A stretch of 6,644 nt of DNA from Desulfobacteraceae bacterium. GTDB lineage: Bacteria; Desulfobacterota; DSM-4660; Desulfatiglandales; Desulfatiglandaceae. Of this stretch, positions 1-6,635 are shown one piece after another. The notes beneath the pieces were generated by a model. It worked only from the letters and a program-made list of their open reading frames with translations. It made no database searches and had not been told where the DNA came from. Numbering within the stretch: position 1 is the first letter of the stretch; each line of letters begins with the position of its first letter. The translations under genes and the position numbers were made by a program. The stretch spans positions 1 through 6,644 of the forward strand of contig DQZA01000040.1 of NCBI GenBank assembly GCA_011042035.1, given 5' to 3'.

Positions 1-2
1 GC

Positions 3-1118
3 CTAGCCATATATCCTTTCAACAAAATTCTGACTCCCAGTCCCCATGTAAGTTTTCTGCCCAGTCTCAACTAAATCACCACTTTTAATCATAAGTTCGC
101 AGTGACTGATTATTTCGTTTCTGGCAAGGTGAATTCCAGCCCCTTTAAGTTTAGACCCTTCAAAATGTCTCACCACGATTTCATCAACGGTCCTTGGCCC
201 TGACGATACTATTTCGAGAATTGCTGCGCACCTTTGCACATGATGTTCCAACAACTCTCTTATACGATCACCAAGATTGATGCAGTTCCACTTGTCATCA
301 TAGTACAGGCGGTGTGCAGGGAACACGGCTATCTCCGGATTTTTCTCCGCAATAGATCGTAGTTCCTTTAAAGAGCTGATATACCTTTCAAGACCAAATA
401 ACCTACCACCTTCACCGTAACTGGGCCTTAGAACAGGGGCCACCCTGTCGTACATTTCCAAGGAAGTCGGCCATGGAGTTATGTCAGGAAGAATGATGTC
501 CCCCACTATTACGGCTTCTTCACTGATCAGTACTGCAAGGCAGTCAGGGCTGTGTCCTGGCAAATGTATCGCTCGTATGTTAGTATCGAGCATAGCTCCA
601 TCATCACCAATGGTCTCGACCTCAAGGCTGCGGAGAAAATCGTGGTACCCCAGGCAGTTTTTGGTGTAAAAAGATGCGGGCATAAAACAGTGCCAGCACT
701 TGGCTGGAAAATTCTTCTTGTTGCCCTCAGGCGAAAAGTCAGGGTATGGTCTTCTCAGTAGATCATAGGTCACATGGGCTCTTACCTTTAGGCCTGTCAT
801 GCTGACCACATCCTGTAGACCCCCATCATGATCTTCATGACTGTGGGTAATTAGAACGAATTTCAGGTCCTCGGCATCGAGCCCAGCCTCCTTCATCATT
901 GAAATCAGGTTTCTCCCCTGCCCCCATCTGCCAGTATCCACCAGAAAAGCATTATCAGACATAATGGCATAATTCCAGGTCGGACCAAGGTCCCACTGAC
1001 CACCATATGGGTTTTCAGTGGGAAATGAGACTATTTCCAAACCTGATGACATCCTAAATTTCATTACCTTACCATTTCCACTGGAATCTCCACTCCTAAT
1101 GATCTGCTTAATTACCAT
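3..1118 (-). CDS. MBL-fold metallo-hydrolase with C-terminal winged-helix-like tail
   Basis: A 371-residue metallo-beta-lactamase superfamily hydrolase, probably cytoplasmic since no signal peptide is visible. The metal-binding set is complete: HSHEDH at residues 92-97 (H92, H94, D96, H97), H189 in LPGHS, D207 in VGDII and H269 in PAHR, so a two-metal active site is expected. Residues about 290-365 (AAILEIVSSGPRTVDEIV, then a helical stretch and a GDLVETG turn) resemble the winged-helix tail of LACTB2-like and glyoxalase-II-like hydrolases. Residues 114-160 form an insertion between metal motifs, with C141, H143, C144 and C155 (CWHC motif). The substrate cannot be told from sequence; a thioester, lactone or phosphoester are all possible. 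The start is uncertain: ATG at 1118 has only a distant AAGGA, while in-frame ATGs at 1064 (M19) and 1052 (M23) would still keep the whole conserved domain. The gene is transcribed divergently from the reductase at 1332. The stop (TAG) lies at 5-3, so the gene is complete. Confidence 0.88.
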   Translation of the reverse strand: MVIKQIIRSGDSSGNGKVMKFRMSSGLEIVSFPTENPYGGQWDLGPTWNYAIMSDNAFLVDTGRWGQGRNLISMMKEAGLDAEDLKFVLITHSHEDHDGGLQDVVSMTGLKVRAHVTYDLLRRPYPDFSPEGNKKNFPAKCWHCFMPASFYTKNCLGYHDFLRSLEVETIGDDGAMLDTNIRAIHLPGHSPDCLAVLISEEAVIVGDIILPDITPWPTSLEMYDRVAPVLRPSYGEGGRLFGLERYISSLKELRSIAEKNPEIAVFPAHRLYYDDKWNCINLGDRIRELLEHHVQRCAAILEIVSSGPRTVDEIVVRHFEGSKLKGAGIHLARNEIISHCELMIKSGDLVETGQKTYMGTGSQNFVERIYG

Positions 1119-1250
1119 GCTGCAATATATTCCTTTCCGATCTATTCGACCACTACGGCCAAAACAAACATATTATCTTGTATGGAGATTGCGTATCCTA
1201 CGGCAAACTATGGTTCTCTTCAAGATAAAACGCTCCACTTCCAATGATGC

Positions 1251-1280
1251 TCGACAGAGTGTTGTCAGTTGTTGTATAAA
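1251..1280 (+). promoter_or_regulatory. Candidate sigma-70 promoter for the ketopantoate-reductase-like gene
   Basis: TCGACA at 1251-1256 (5 of 6 matches to the -35 consensus) and TATAAA at 1275-1280 (5 of 6 to the -10) are separated by 18 bases. Transcription would begin near 1287, leaving a leader of about 45 bases before the ATG at 1332. The site lies in the 213-base divergent spacer 1119-1331, where a rightward promoter is needed. Such matches occur by chance, so this is a prediction. I found no equally good promoter on the minus strand for the metallo-hydrolase. Confidence 0.45.
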
Positions 1281-1319
1281 GAGATGGGTCAACCAAAATC
1301 TTGCGAAACGGGGGCAATT

Positions 1320-1325
1320 GAGGTG
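1320..1325 (+). promoter_or_regulatory. Ribosome binding site fixing the start at 1332
   Basis: GAGGTG sits six bases before the ATG at 1332. It supports that start over the longer open frame beginning with TTG at 1269, which would add 21 residues unlike the family N-terminus and would overlap the predicted -10 box. An in-frame GTG at 1323 lies inside this site and is unlikely to be used. Confidence 0.7.
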
Positions 1326-1331
1326 AAGCGT

Positions 1332-2237
1332 ATGGAAAAAATAGGGGTGATCGGGGCAGGAGCCATGGGCTCCTTCTATGCAAGCAAATTTTACGAAATG
1401 GACAGTGCGTCTGCCGCCTTTATCGCAAAGGGCGCGCGCTACGAGAAGCTGAAAAGAAACGGTATAGTGGTAAACGGAAAACAATATTCCTTCAGGGTGA
1501 TCAATCCCGAAAGGGACAGTGAATTTCCAGATCTCATAATAGTCGCTGTCAAGCATCACCACCTTCCCCAGGCAATAGACGACCTAAGTAATGTGGTGGG
1601 TCCTCATACCCAGATTCTCTCGGTCATGAACGGGATTGACAGCGAAGAAAGCATAGGAGCGGTTTATGGAATGGACCGGATCCTTTACGGAGTGGCCCTT
1701 GGTATTGATGCTGTGAGAAATGAGAACAGCGTTAATTACAGTAAGGAGGGTATACTTTACTTCGGGGAAGCAAATAATAATCCTCCTTCGGAGAGAGTAA
1801 TGGCCATCAAGGAGCTTTTTGATCGTGCCGCTATTGTATCAGATATCCCTGATGATATGATCCGAGTCCTGTGGCGGAAATTTATGATAAATGTTGGCGT
1901 AAACCAGGTCTCTGCTGTTCTGAGAGCTCCGTATGGCGTATTTGTCAAGGTGAAAGAAGCGGGCGAACTGATGGAGGCTGCAATGCGGGAGGTTATGGCC
2001 ATCGCGGAGCAGGCTGGAGTGGATTTACGTGAACAGGATATCGAGGATTGGTACAAGGTTATGGCCAATCTCTCGCCAAGGGGCAAGACATCCATGCTCC
2101 AGGATATAGAGGCGGGAAGAAAGACTGAGGTAGAGATGTTTTCAGGCCGTGTCGTAGAGTTGGGCAAGCAGTATGGTATCGCCACACCGGTAAACGAACT
2201 TATTTTCAAGATTATAAAGGCCATTGAAAGGGCATAA
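1332..2237 (+). CDS. 2-dehydropantoate 2-reductase family protein (ketopantoate reductase, ApbA/PanE-like)
   Basis: A 301-residue protein of the ApbA/PanE family, which reduces 2-dehydropantoate to pantoate with NADPH in pantothenate and CoA synthesis. It begins with the dinucleotide-binding strand and GAGAMG loop (residues 8-13). Family positions can be matched: K74 in VAVKHHH, N100 in MNG, the catalytic lysine K183 in WRKFMINVGVNQ followed by N187 and N191, and E266 in the C-terminal MLQDIEAGRKTEVE segment. Length matches the usual 290-320 residues, so the fold is near certain. The exact substrate is not: many anaerobes carry several paralogues acting on other 2-oxo acids, and no panB, panC or panD lies nearby. 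Downstream, 40 bases away on the same strand, is a relic of an acyl-CoA synthetase, which suggests the gene once belonged to an operon of acyl or 2-oxo-acid metabolism rather than a pan operon. Start chosen from the GAGGTG site and the alignment of the Rossmann motif. Confidence 0.9.
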   Translation: MEKIGVIGAGAMGSFYASKFYEMDSASAAFIAKGARYEKLKRNGIVVNGKQYSFRVINPERDSEFPDLIIVAVKHHHLPQAIDDLSNVVGPHTQILSVMNGIDSEESIGAVYGMDRILYGVALGIDAVRNENSVNYSKEGILYFGEANNNPPSERVMAIKELFDRAAIVSDIPDDMIRVLWRKFMINVGVNQVSAVLRAPYGVFVKVKEAGELMEAAMREVMAIAEQAGVDLREQDIEDWYKVMANLSPRGKTSMLQDIEAGRKTEVEMFSGRVVELGKQYGIATPVNELIFKIIKAIERA

Positions 2238-2277
2238 CCATCCTTTTCCCGATAAACTTCCTAATAGCAGCGCACAA

Positions 2278-2758
2278 ATGGATAGCTTGCATGTGACCAG
2301 TCATATACCCTCAAACACGCTCTCGGCATTTTTTGACCCTAAGGCCCTAGCTATAATCGGTTCCTTTAAGAAAGGCTTTTTTGGTGGATACGTGGTGGTC
2401 AAATCACTACTGCAAGGTGGATACAAAGGCAACATATATCCTGTGAACCCAAAGTATACGGTATCCCGAGATTCTTGATGCCGTAATGGCCGATGATAAT
2501 ATTGATGCCCTCTTGCACGTTCTTTGGGCCCACCCCTCAGGGAATATTATTGAAAACTATATCCGGGCCTACAACGCTATCAAGGACAAATATCAAAAAC
2601 CAGTAGCCACGTGGATCTATGGTCCCAACAACCAGGCCGTTAGGCAATTGGGATTCCAATTAGAGGATATGGGATTTCCCGTATTCAAGGACCTAGAGGC
2701 AGCTGTCAAGGCCCTTGGACTTGCAATACAATATGCAAAAACAAGGCTTCAAGGCTGA
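2278..2758 (+). pseudogene. Broken NDP-forming acyl/acetyl-CoA synthetase (alpha-type), internal deletion and frame change
   Basis: Two open stretches in different frames match opposite ends of one protein. The first (ATG 2278, or TTG 2224, to the stop at 2478) carries LSAFFDPKALAIIGSF, GYVVVKSLLQGGYKG and IYPVNPKY, the start of the CoA-binding Rossmann domain of NDP-forming acyl-CoA synthetases. The second frame picks up at about 2462 (YPEILDAVMADDNIDALL) and runs to TGA 2758 with PVATWIYGPN and GFPVFKDLEAAVKAL, the end of the CoA-ligase domain. Intact alpha subunits are about 450 residues or more, so roughly 250-300 residues in the middle are absent (estimate from memory of the family). The halves join near 2454-2464 with a change of frame, and the ATG at 2486 has no Shine-Dalgarno site, so a functional product is unlikely. 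The C-terminus stops where the alpha part normally ends; no ATP-grasp region follows. An assembly error is the main alternative. Confidence 0.8.
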
Positions 2759-2786
2759 GAAGAACAAATACTGCAAAGATAATCAT

Positions 2787-3911
2787 CTAAAGAGTATCTA
2801 CATATTCCCTAGGGACCCTCTTGGTAATATTGCACAGGATTTCGTAGCTTATTGTTCCTGCTTTTGCTGCCACTTCATCCACGTGGATCTCTGCATCCCC
2901 TTGCCTCCCAAATAATACCACGTCTGTCCCTACTTCTGCTTCATCAACATGGCTTGCGTCAACAAGTGTCATATCCATACACACACGGCCTACTACCGGC
3001 GCCCGCCTTCCGCCTACCAGTACCTCTCCCTTGTTAGAAAGCAACCTGGGATACCCGTCTCCATAACCCACGGGCAATGTGGCTATCCTACTTCTTTTCC
3101 CTGTTATGAAGGTTCGTCCATAGGAAATACTTGTGCCCTTTTGGACTTCCTTCAAAAACGTGATGGCGGTTTTCATTGTCATGGCGGGTTTAAGGGGAAC
3201 AGAATGATCCACTTCTTCGGAAGGATATGCGCCGTATATGCTGATACCTGGCCTTACCATGTCAAAGTGGCTCTCGGGAATGTCAATGGTGGCGGCACTT
3301 CCTGCAAAATGTTTTATGGGAATTTGAATCCCTCTCCCTTCAAGTGTTGACACCACACCCTTGAATCGATTCAATTGCTCAAATGAAAAGGCCTTATCTT
3401 GTTCATCAGCAGATGCGAAATGGGAAAACAGGCCTTCGATTTCTATATTTTTAAGAGATTGGGCTCTTTCTATGAACGGGAGAACATCATCTGGGCTTAA
3501 CCCGATCCTGCCCATTCCCGTGTCTACCTTCACATGAACGCGCGCCTTGGTATCACTTTGCTCGGCCGCTCTATTCAAGGCAAGGAGGCTATCCAGGGAG
3601 CACACTGTAGCCCTGACGTCGTATTGAATATAGAGATCTGCGCCATCGCCGAGGGCTTCTCCCAAAACCAAAATGGGTAATTCTACATCCGCTCGCCGCA
3701 GGGCAATTGCCTCCTCCAGCAAAGCAACCCCTAGCCAGTCAGCTCCTGCCTTAGCAGCCGCCTTTGCCACCGGGATGAGACCGTGACCATAGGCATCTGC
3801 CTTGACCACGGCCATCAGACGAGGGCCTGGCCCGATATGCCCTCTCAAGCTCCTTATGTTGAAGGCGATTGCGCCAAGGTCCACAATGGCCTTTGTCGGA
3901 CGGATGTTCAC
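2787..3911 (-). CDS. alr: Alanine racemase (PLP-dependent)
   Basis: Interconverts L- and D-alanine, supplying D-alanine for peptidoglycan; it is a cytoplasmic dimer with a TIM-barrel N-domain and beta C-domain. The 374-residue length is typical. The PLP lysine K37 lies in VVKADAYGHG (35-44, with Y41), R135 in KVDTGMGRIG, R220 in MVRPGISIYG, the second catalytic base Y264 in SISYGRTF, followed by LPVGYGDGYPR (279-289) and the CMDM loop (311-314). The phosphate-contact segment reads FAGSAA (202-207) where many homologues have an Asn in place of that Gly; the serine is kept. Translation starts with GTG at 3911-3909. The gene is the last of the leftward cluster, 29 bases after the aminotransferase stop, so co-transcription is likely. 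It converges on the relic at 2758 with 28 bases between stops. Function is secure; whether it serves the cell wall or alanine catabolism is inference. Confidence 0.95.
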   Translation of the reverse strand: MNIRPTKAIVDLGAIAFNIRSLRGHIGPGPRLMAVVKADAYGHGLIPVAKAAAKAGADWLGVALLEEAIALRRADVELPILVLGEALGDGADLYIQYDVRATVCSLDSLLALNRAAEQSDTKARVHVKVDTGMGRIGLSPDDVLPFIERAQSLKNIEIEGLFSHFASADEQDKAFSFEQLNRFKGVVSTLEGRGIQIPIKHFAGSAATIDIPESHFDMVRPGISIYGAYPSEEVDHSVPLKPAMTMKTAITFLKEVQKGTSISYGRTFITGKRSRIATLPVGYGDGYPRLLSNKGEVLVGGRRAPVVGRVCMDMTLVDASHVDEAEVGTDVVLFGRQGDAEIHVDEVAAKAGTISYEILCNITKRVPREYVDTL

Positions 3912-3918
3912 TATGCCA

Positions 3919-3923
3919 CTCCT
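3919..3923 (-). promoter_or_regulatory. Ribosome binding site supporting the GTG start of alr
   Basis: On the minus strand AGGAG lies seven bases before GTG 3911-3909. No ATG is available near the conserved N-terminus (NIRPTKAIVDL), so this site decides for the GTG start. Confidence 0.7.
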
Positions 3924-3940
3924 GGTATTCCCTAACCTTG

Positions 3941-4846
3941 CTACAAGGGCTCAAACCAATGCTCGAAATCCTTGTTGCGGAAATTTATAATGTCCTCCAT
4001 TAGTCTGAATATCTTAGATGTTACAGGACCGGGCACATCCCTGAGTATTCTGTCTTCAATCTGCTTTACGGGAGTGACCTTTGTGCCGGTGTGACATGTA
4101 AATATTTCATCGGCATCCAGGAGTTCCTGAGGCACGATTTGTTCTTCCCTGACTTGGATACCGATGGAAGGTGTTGCCTCTATAATGGAAAGCCTGGTTA
4201 TGCTTTGCACAATGTTCCCCAATGGCGGTGTCTTTACTACTCCATCCTTGACAATAAATATTGATTCTATTGCCCCCTCGGCAACATAGCCATCAGTGGT
4301 GAGCATGATGGCCAGGTCAAACCCCCTTTCTGCCGCATCCTTTCTGGAAAGCATCCCGTTCAGGTAATTCGCACATGCCTTTGCCTCCACTGGAACAGTA
4401 GCGGGATGCAGTTTTCTCCATTTACTAATGCAAACCCTTATGGGCTCGGCATGGTTAAGTTTGAAATCCTCAGTTTCTGGTATGGCGAAAATAGCGATAT
4501 CGAGATCTTGGTCCATGACAAGGGTGACTATCGTCTGCTCGCTGTAATACCCGGTAATCCTAACAACCCCCCGGCCAATTTTGTTCGCCTTCACCACCTT
4601 TGCAACAGCTTGCTTCAGCTCATCACGCGTGTAATTGGTGCGCATCTCGAGCAGCTCAACACTTCTATAAAACCGATCCAGATGCTTGTCCATACGAAAC
4701 GCAACAGGGCCTTCCTTTCCACGATGAATCCCAAACACATCGAACATGGCAGAGCCTCGGCTGAAGCTATGTGACATCATGTGAACAGTGGCCTGGGACC
4801 AGGGAATCAGATGCCCATTTACCCATACTTGAAGATCTTCTAACAT
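3941..4846 (-). CDS. Class IV PLP-dependent aminotransferase (branched-chain or D-amino-acid type)
   Basis: A 301-residue fold-type IV aminotransferase, the family of IlvE, D-amino-acid transaminase and aminodeoxychorismate lyase. The N-domain has SHSFSRGSAMFDVF (25-38) and FRMDKHLDRF (50-59). The PLP lysine is K156 in AKACANYLNG, with Y161. E190 in VAEGAIESIF should contact the PLP ring nitrogen, and SITR (215-218) is the phosphate-binding turn after TPPLG. TGTKVTPV (253-260) is the usual C-terminal loop. The conserved Asn of EGxxxN is Ser at 195, and GITR reads SITR. KANYLN-like spacing and TPPL lean towards branched-chain aminotransferases. The placement between ald and alr makes a D-alanine or L-alanine aminotransferase equally plausible, so no gene symbol is given. 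On the minus strand GGGAGGAG at 4863-4856 lies nine bases before the ATG. The gap to ald upstream is 92 bases, the largest in the cluster, and I saw no hairpin terminator in it. Confidence 0.88.
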   Translation of the reverse strand: MLEDLQVWVNGHLIPWSQATVHMMSHSFSRGSAMFDVFGIHRGKEGPVAFRMDKHLDRFYRSVELLEMRTNYTRDELKQAVAKVVKANKIGRGVVRITGYYSEQTIVTLVMDQDLDIAIFAIPETEDFKLNHAEPIRVCISKWRKLHPATVPVEAKACANYLNGMLSRKDAAERGFDLAIMLTTDGYVAEGAIESIFIVKDGVVKTPPLGNIVQSITRLSIIEATPSIGIQVREEQIVPQELLDADEIFTCHTGTKVTPVKQIEDRILRDVPGPVTSKIFRLMEDIINFRNKDFEHWFEPL

Positions 4847-4938
4847 CCTTCAACACTCCTCCCTAACGTTCATATCGCTCGACTCAAAGAACTGTCTATC
4901 AAGATCTAAACCCTCGCACAGTGGGCACTTAGTACAAA

Positions 4939-6045
4939 CTAGAAATCAATCTCCGCGCACGTCATACCAAAGCATTCAGCTACGGCAGGATAGCACAGTT
5001 GACCGTTAATAAGATTGAGGCCTTTTCTCAGCGCAGGGTCATCTGCCATTGCCTTCTCCAACCCCTTGTTTGCGATCTCCAGCCCGTAGGCCAACGTGAC
5101 ATTGGTAAGGGCAATGGTGGAAGTTCTGGGCACAGCCCCGGGCATGTTCGTCACACAATAATGGACCACTCCCTCCTCAATGAAAGTAGGCTCCTCGTGG
5201 GTGGTGGGACGGGATGTCTCACAACAGCCACCCTGGTCAATAGAAATATCCACAATTGCTGCTCCTGGCATCATTCGGCGTACCAAGTCCCTTGAAATGA
5301 GCTTCGGCGCCCTGGCCCCTGGAATCAACACAGACCCAATGACCAGGTGGCTATGGACGCACTCCTCCTCAATGTTTGCCGGGTTGGACATAATAGTAAC
5401 AAGCCTAGAGTCAGTTATATCCTCCAGGTATCTCAGGCGCAGTGGATTATTGTCCAATATGGAAACCTGTGCGCCCATCCCTACTGCCACCATGGCTGCA
5501 GAAAAACCAGCTACACCGCCGCCAATTATGGTAACGTGAGCTGGCCTCACTCCAGAGACACCCGAAAGCAAAATACCCATCCCACCATTTTTGGCTTCAA
5601 GGCTAAAGGCACCCATTTGAACGGACAAACGGCCAGCAACCTCACTCATGGGCGATAACAGGGGCAACGACCCGTCGTCAAGCTGGACAGTTTCGTATGC
5701 TATCCCTATAATCTTGCGCTCAAGCAATTTCTCGGTCAGCTCCTTGTCTGCCGCTAGATGAAGGTAAGTAAACAAAATCTGGCCGGGCTTCATTCTGTCA
5801 AATTCTGGACCAATGGGCTCCTTAACCTTCATCACCATGTCAGCCTCTGCCCACACATCATCCGCCCTGTCAAGGATGCTGGCACCAGCCTTAATGTATT
5901 CTTCATCCTTGAAACCAGATCCAATTCCTGCTCCCCTTTCCACTAAAACCTGGTGCCCGTGATCAATGAACGCCTTTACACCAGCCGGTGTAGCCCCTAC
6001 TCTTCTTTCTGCCTTTTTGATTTCCTTTGGGATTCCGATTTTCAT
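4939..6045 (-). CDS. ald: Alanine dehydrogenase (NAD-dependent)
   Basis: Catalyses L-alanine + NAD+ + H2O to and from pyruvate + NH4+ + NADH, usually as a cytoplasmic hexamer. Length (368) and residue numbering follow known alanine dehydrogenases closely: R15 in ERRVGATP, K75 in MKVKEP, H96 in TYLHLA and D270 in VDISIDQGG form the substrate-binding and catalytic set. The nucleotide fold shows IIGGGVAG (173-180) with the acidic D198 at the end of the second strand, consistent with NAD preference. The signatures CCETSRPTTHEEP (274-286) and NMPGAVPRTST (300-310) separate it from NADP transhydrogenase alpha subunits and lysine-forming saccharopine dehydrogenases. A strong GGAGG (6057-6053) lies seven bases before ATG. 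It follows the fmdE-like gene by 50 bases and precedes the aminotransferase by 92, within a leftward cluster. It could assimilate ammonium or, in an amino-acid-using anaerobe, break down alanine; sequence does not tell the direction. Confidence 0.96.
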   Translation of the reverse strand: MKIGIPKEIKKAERRVGATPAGVKAFIDHGHQVLVERGAGIGSGFKDEEYIKAGASILDRADDVWAEADMVMKVKEPIGPEFDRMKPGQILFTYLHLAADKELTEKLLERKIIGIAYETVQLDDGSLPLLSPMSEVAGRLSVQMGAFSLEAKNGGMGILLSGVSGVRPAHVTIIGGGVAGFSAAMVAVGMGAQVSILDNNPLRLRYLEDITDSRLVTIMSNPANIEEECVHSHLVIGSVLIPGARAPKLISRDLVRRMMPGAAIVDISIDQGGCCETSRPTTHEEPTFIEEGVVHYCVTNMPGAVPRTSTIALTNVTLAYGLEIANKGLEKAMADDPALRKGLNLINGQLCYPAVAECFGMTCAEIDF

Positions 6046-6095
6046 GAACTTTCCTCCTCGCTGGATGTTCTAGGTGTTAAATAGAGGTCCCTCGG

Positions 6096-6635
6096 TTACC
6101 CATTGAATTTTCCTCTTTTTCCAGCACATGGTATGCAGGCCCTTTTTCCATCTATTTCTATGATTCTCGTCTCCATTACTGCCTCTCCGCAAAAGTCACA
6201 CATCACTGATTTCATTATCCTGGCAGGCGGAGGTTCTTCAATAACAACCTCTTCTAACCTAATTACCTGTTCCTGGGGTGCAGAAAGTATCCATTGCAAA
6301 AGTTCCTTTCGGTCTCCCCTTAGCTCACTGGGCAGATTTTCTACCCTGAACAGCACCCGAACGCCGTTCCTCGACCTCCGGTCATAAAGGGTATAAACAT
6401 GTTTTCCATAATCTTTAAAAATCAAATTTCCTTTACCAAAGGTACAGCCAGACAGGTACTGCAAGGCATCGACACCACACGCGTTGTTTTCCACAATCGC
6501 TACTAGTTCTTCGTCTGTTGAATGTTTTTCACCCAAAACTTCCAGTGCGGCTGATGCCATACGATACCCCATAGCCAAACCAGGGCAACTGTGCCCATGA
6601 AATTGGACTACTTCATCATAGCTTTTCAAGGCCAT
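6096..6635 (-). CDS. FmdE-family protein with C-terminal zinc ribbon
   Basis: A 179-residue protein of the FmdE family, named after subunit E of molybdenum formylmethanofuran dehydrogenase but widespread in anaerobes that lack that enzyme. The N-domain begins QFHGHSCPGLAMGYRM (11-26; H13, H15, C17), then ENNACGVDALQYLSGCTFGKGNL (49-71; C53, C64), a likely metal-binding pocket. The C-terminus carries CDFC (146-149) and CIPC (167-170), a four-cysteine zinc-ribbon arrangement like that of TraR/DksA-type fingers. No signal peptide or membrane segment is visible. Biochemical function in bacteria is not settled; metal delivery or a role in molybdenum/tungsten cofactor enzymes is often suggested. 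No other formylmethanofuran dehydrogenase or molybdopterin gene lies in the window. It is first in the visible leftward cluster, 50 bases before ald. GGGAGGA at 6644-6638 places a GGAGG only three bases before ATG 6635-6633, which is close; the next Met is residue 22, inside the conserved motif, so this start is preferred. Confidence 0.9.
   Translation of the reverse strand: MALKSYDEVVQFHGHSCPGLAMGYRMASAALEVLGEKHSTDEELVAIVENNACGVDALQYLSGCTFGKGNLIFKDYGKHVYTLYDRRSRNGVRVLFRVENLPSELRGDRKELLQWILSAPQEQVIRLEEVVIEEPPPARIMKSVMCDFCGEAVMETRIIEIDGKRACIPCAGKRGKFNG

Noticed and set aside
481..761. Plus-strand open frames inside the metallo-hydrolase gene
   Set aside because: They overlap a well-supported gene on the other strand, have no recognisable domain and no ribosome binding site.
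1173..1562. Minus-strand open frame of 129 codons across the divergent spacer and the start of the reductase gene
   Set aside because: It overlaps the conserved N-terminus of the reductase, and its composition (Cys, His and Phe rich, no motif) looks like a shadow frame.
2486..2758. Second half of the acyl-CoA synthetase relic as an independent small gene
   Set aside because: The ATG has no ribosome binding site, and homologous coding continues upstream of it in the same frame to about 2462, so it is a fragment.
2949..3350. Plus-strand open frame of 133 codons inside alr
   Set aside because: It is fully antisense to a clear alanine racemase and shows no domain.
4406..4774. Plus-strand open frame of 122 codons inside the aminotransferase gene
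   Set aside because: It is antisense to catalytic motifs of a clear gene and has no supporting motif.
4872..4902. Possible minus-strand promoter in the ald-aminotransferase gap (TTGATA and CGATAT)
   Set aside because: The -35 is good, but the spacing is 19 bases and the -10 matches poorly, so I did not list it as a feature.
4911..4935. Possible hairpin around CACAGTG in the ald-aminotransferase gap
   Set aside because: The stem is only about three base pairs and no U-run follows, so it is not a credible terminator or riboswitch.
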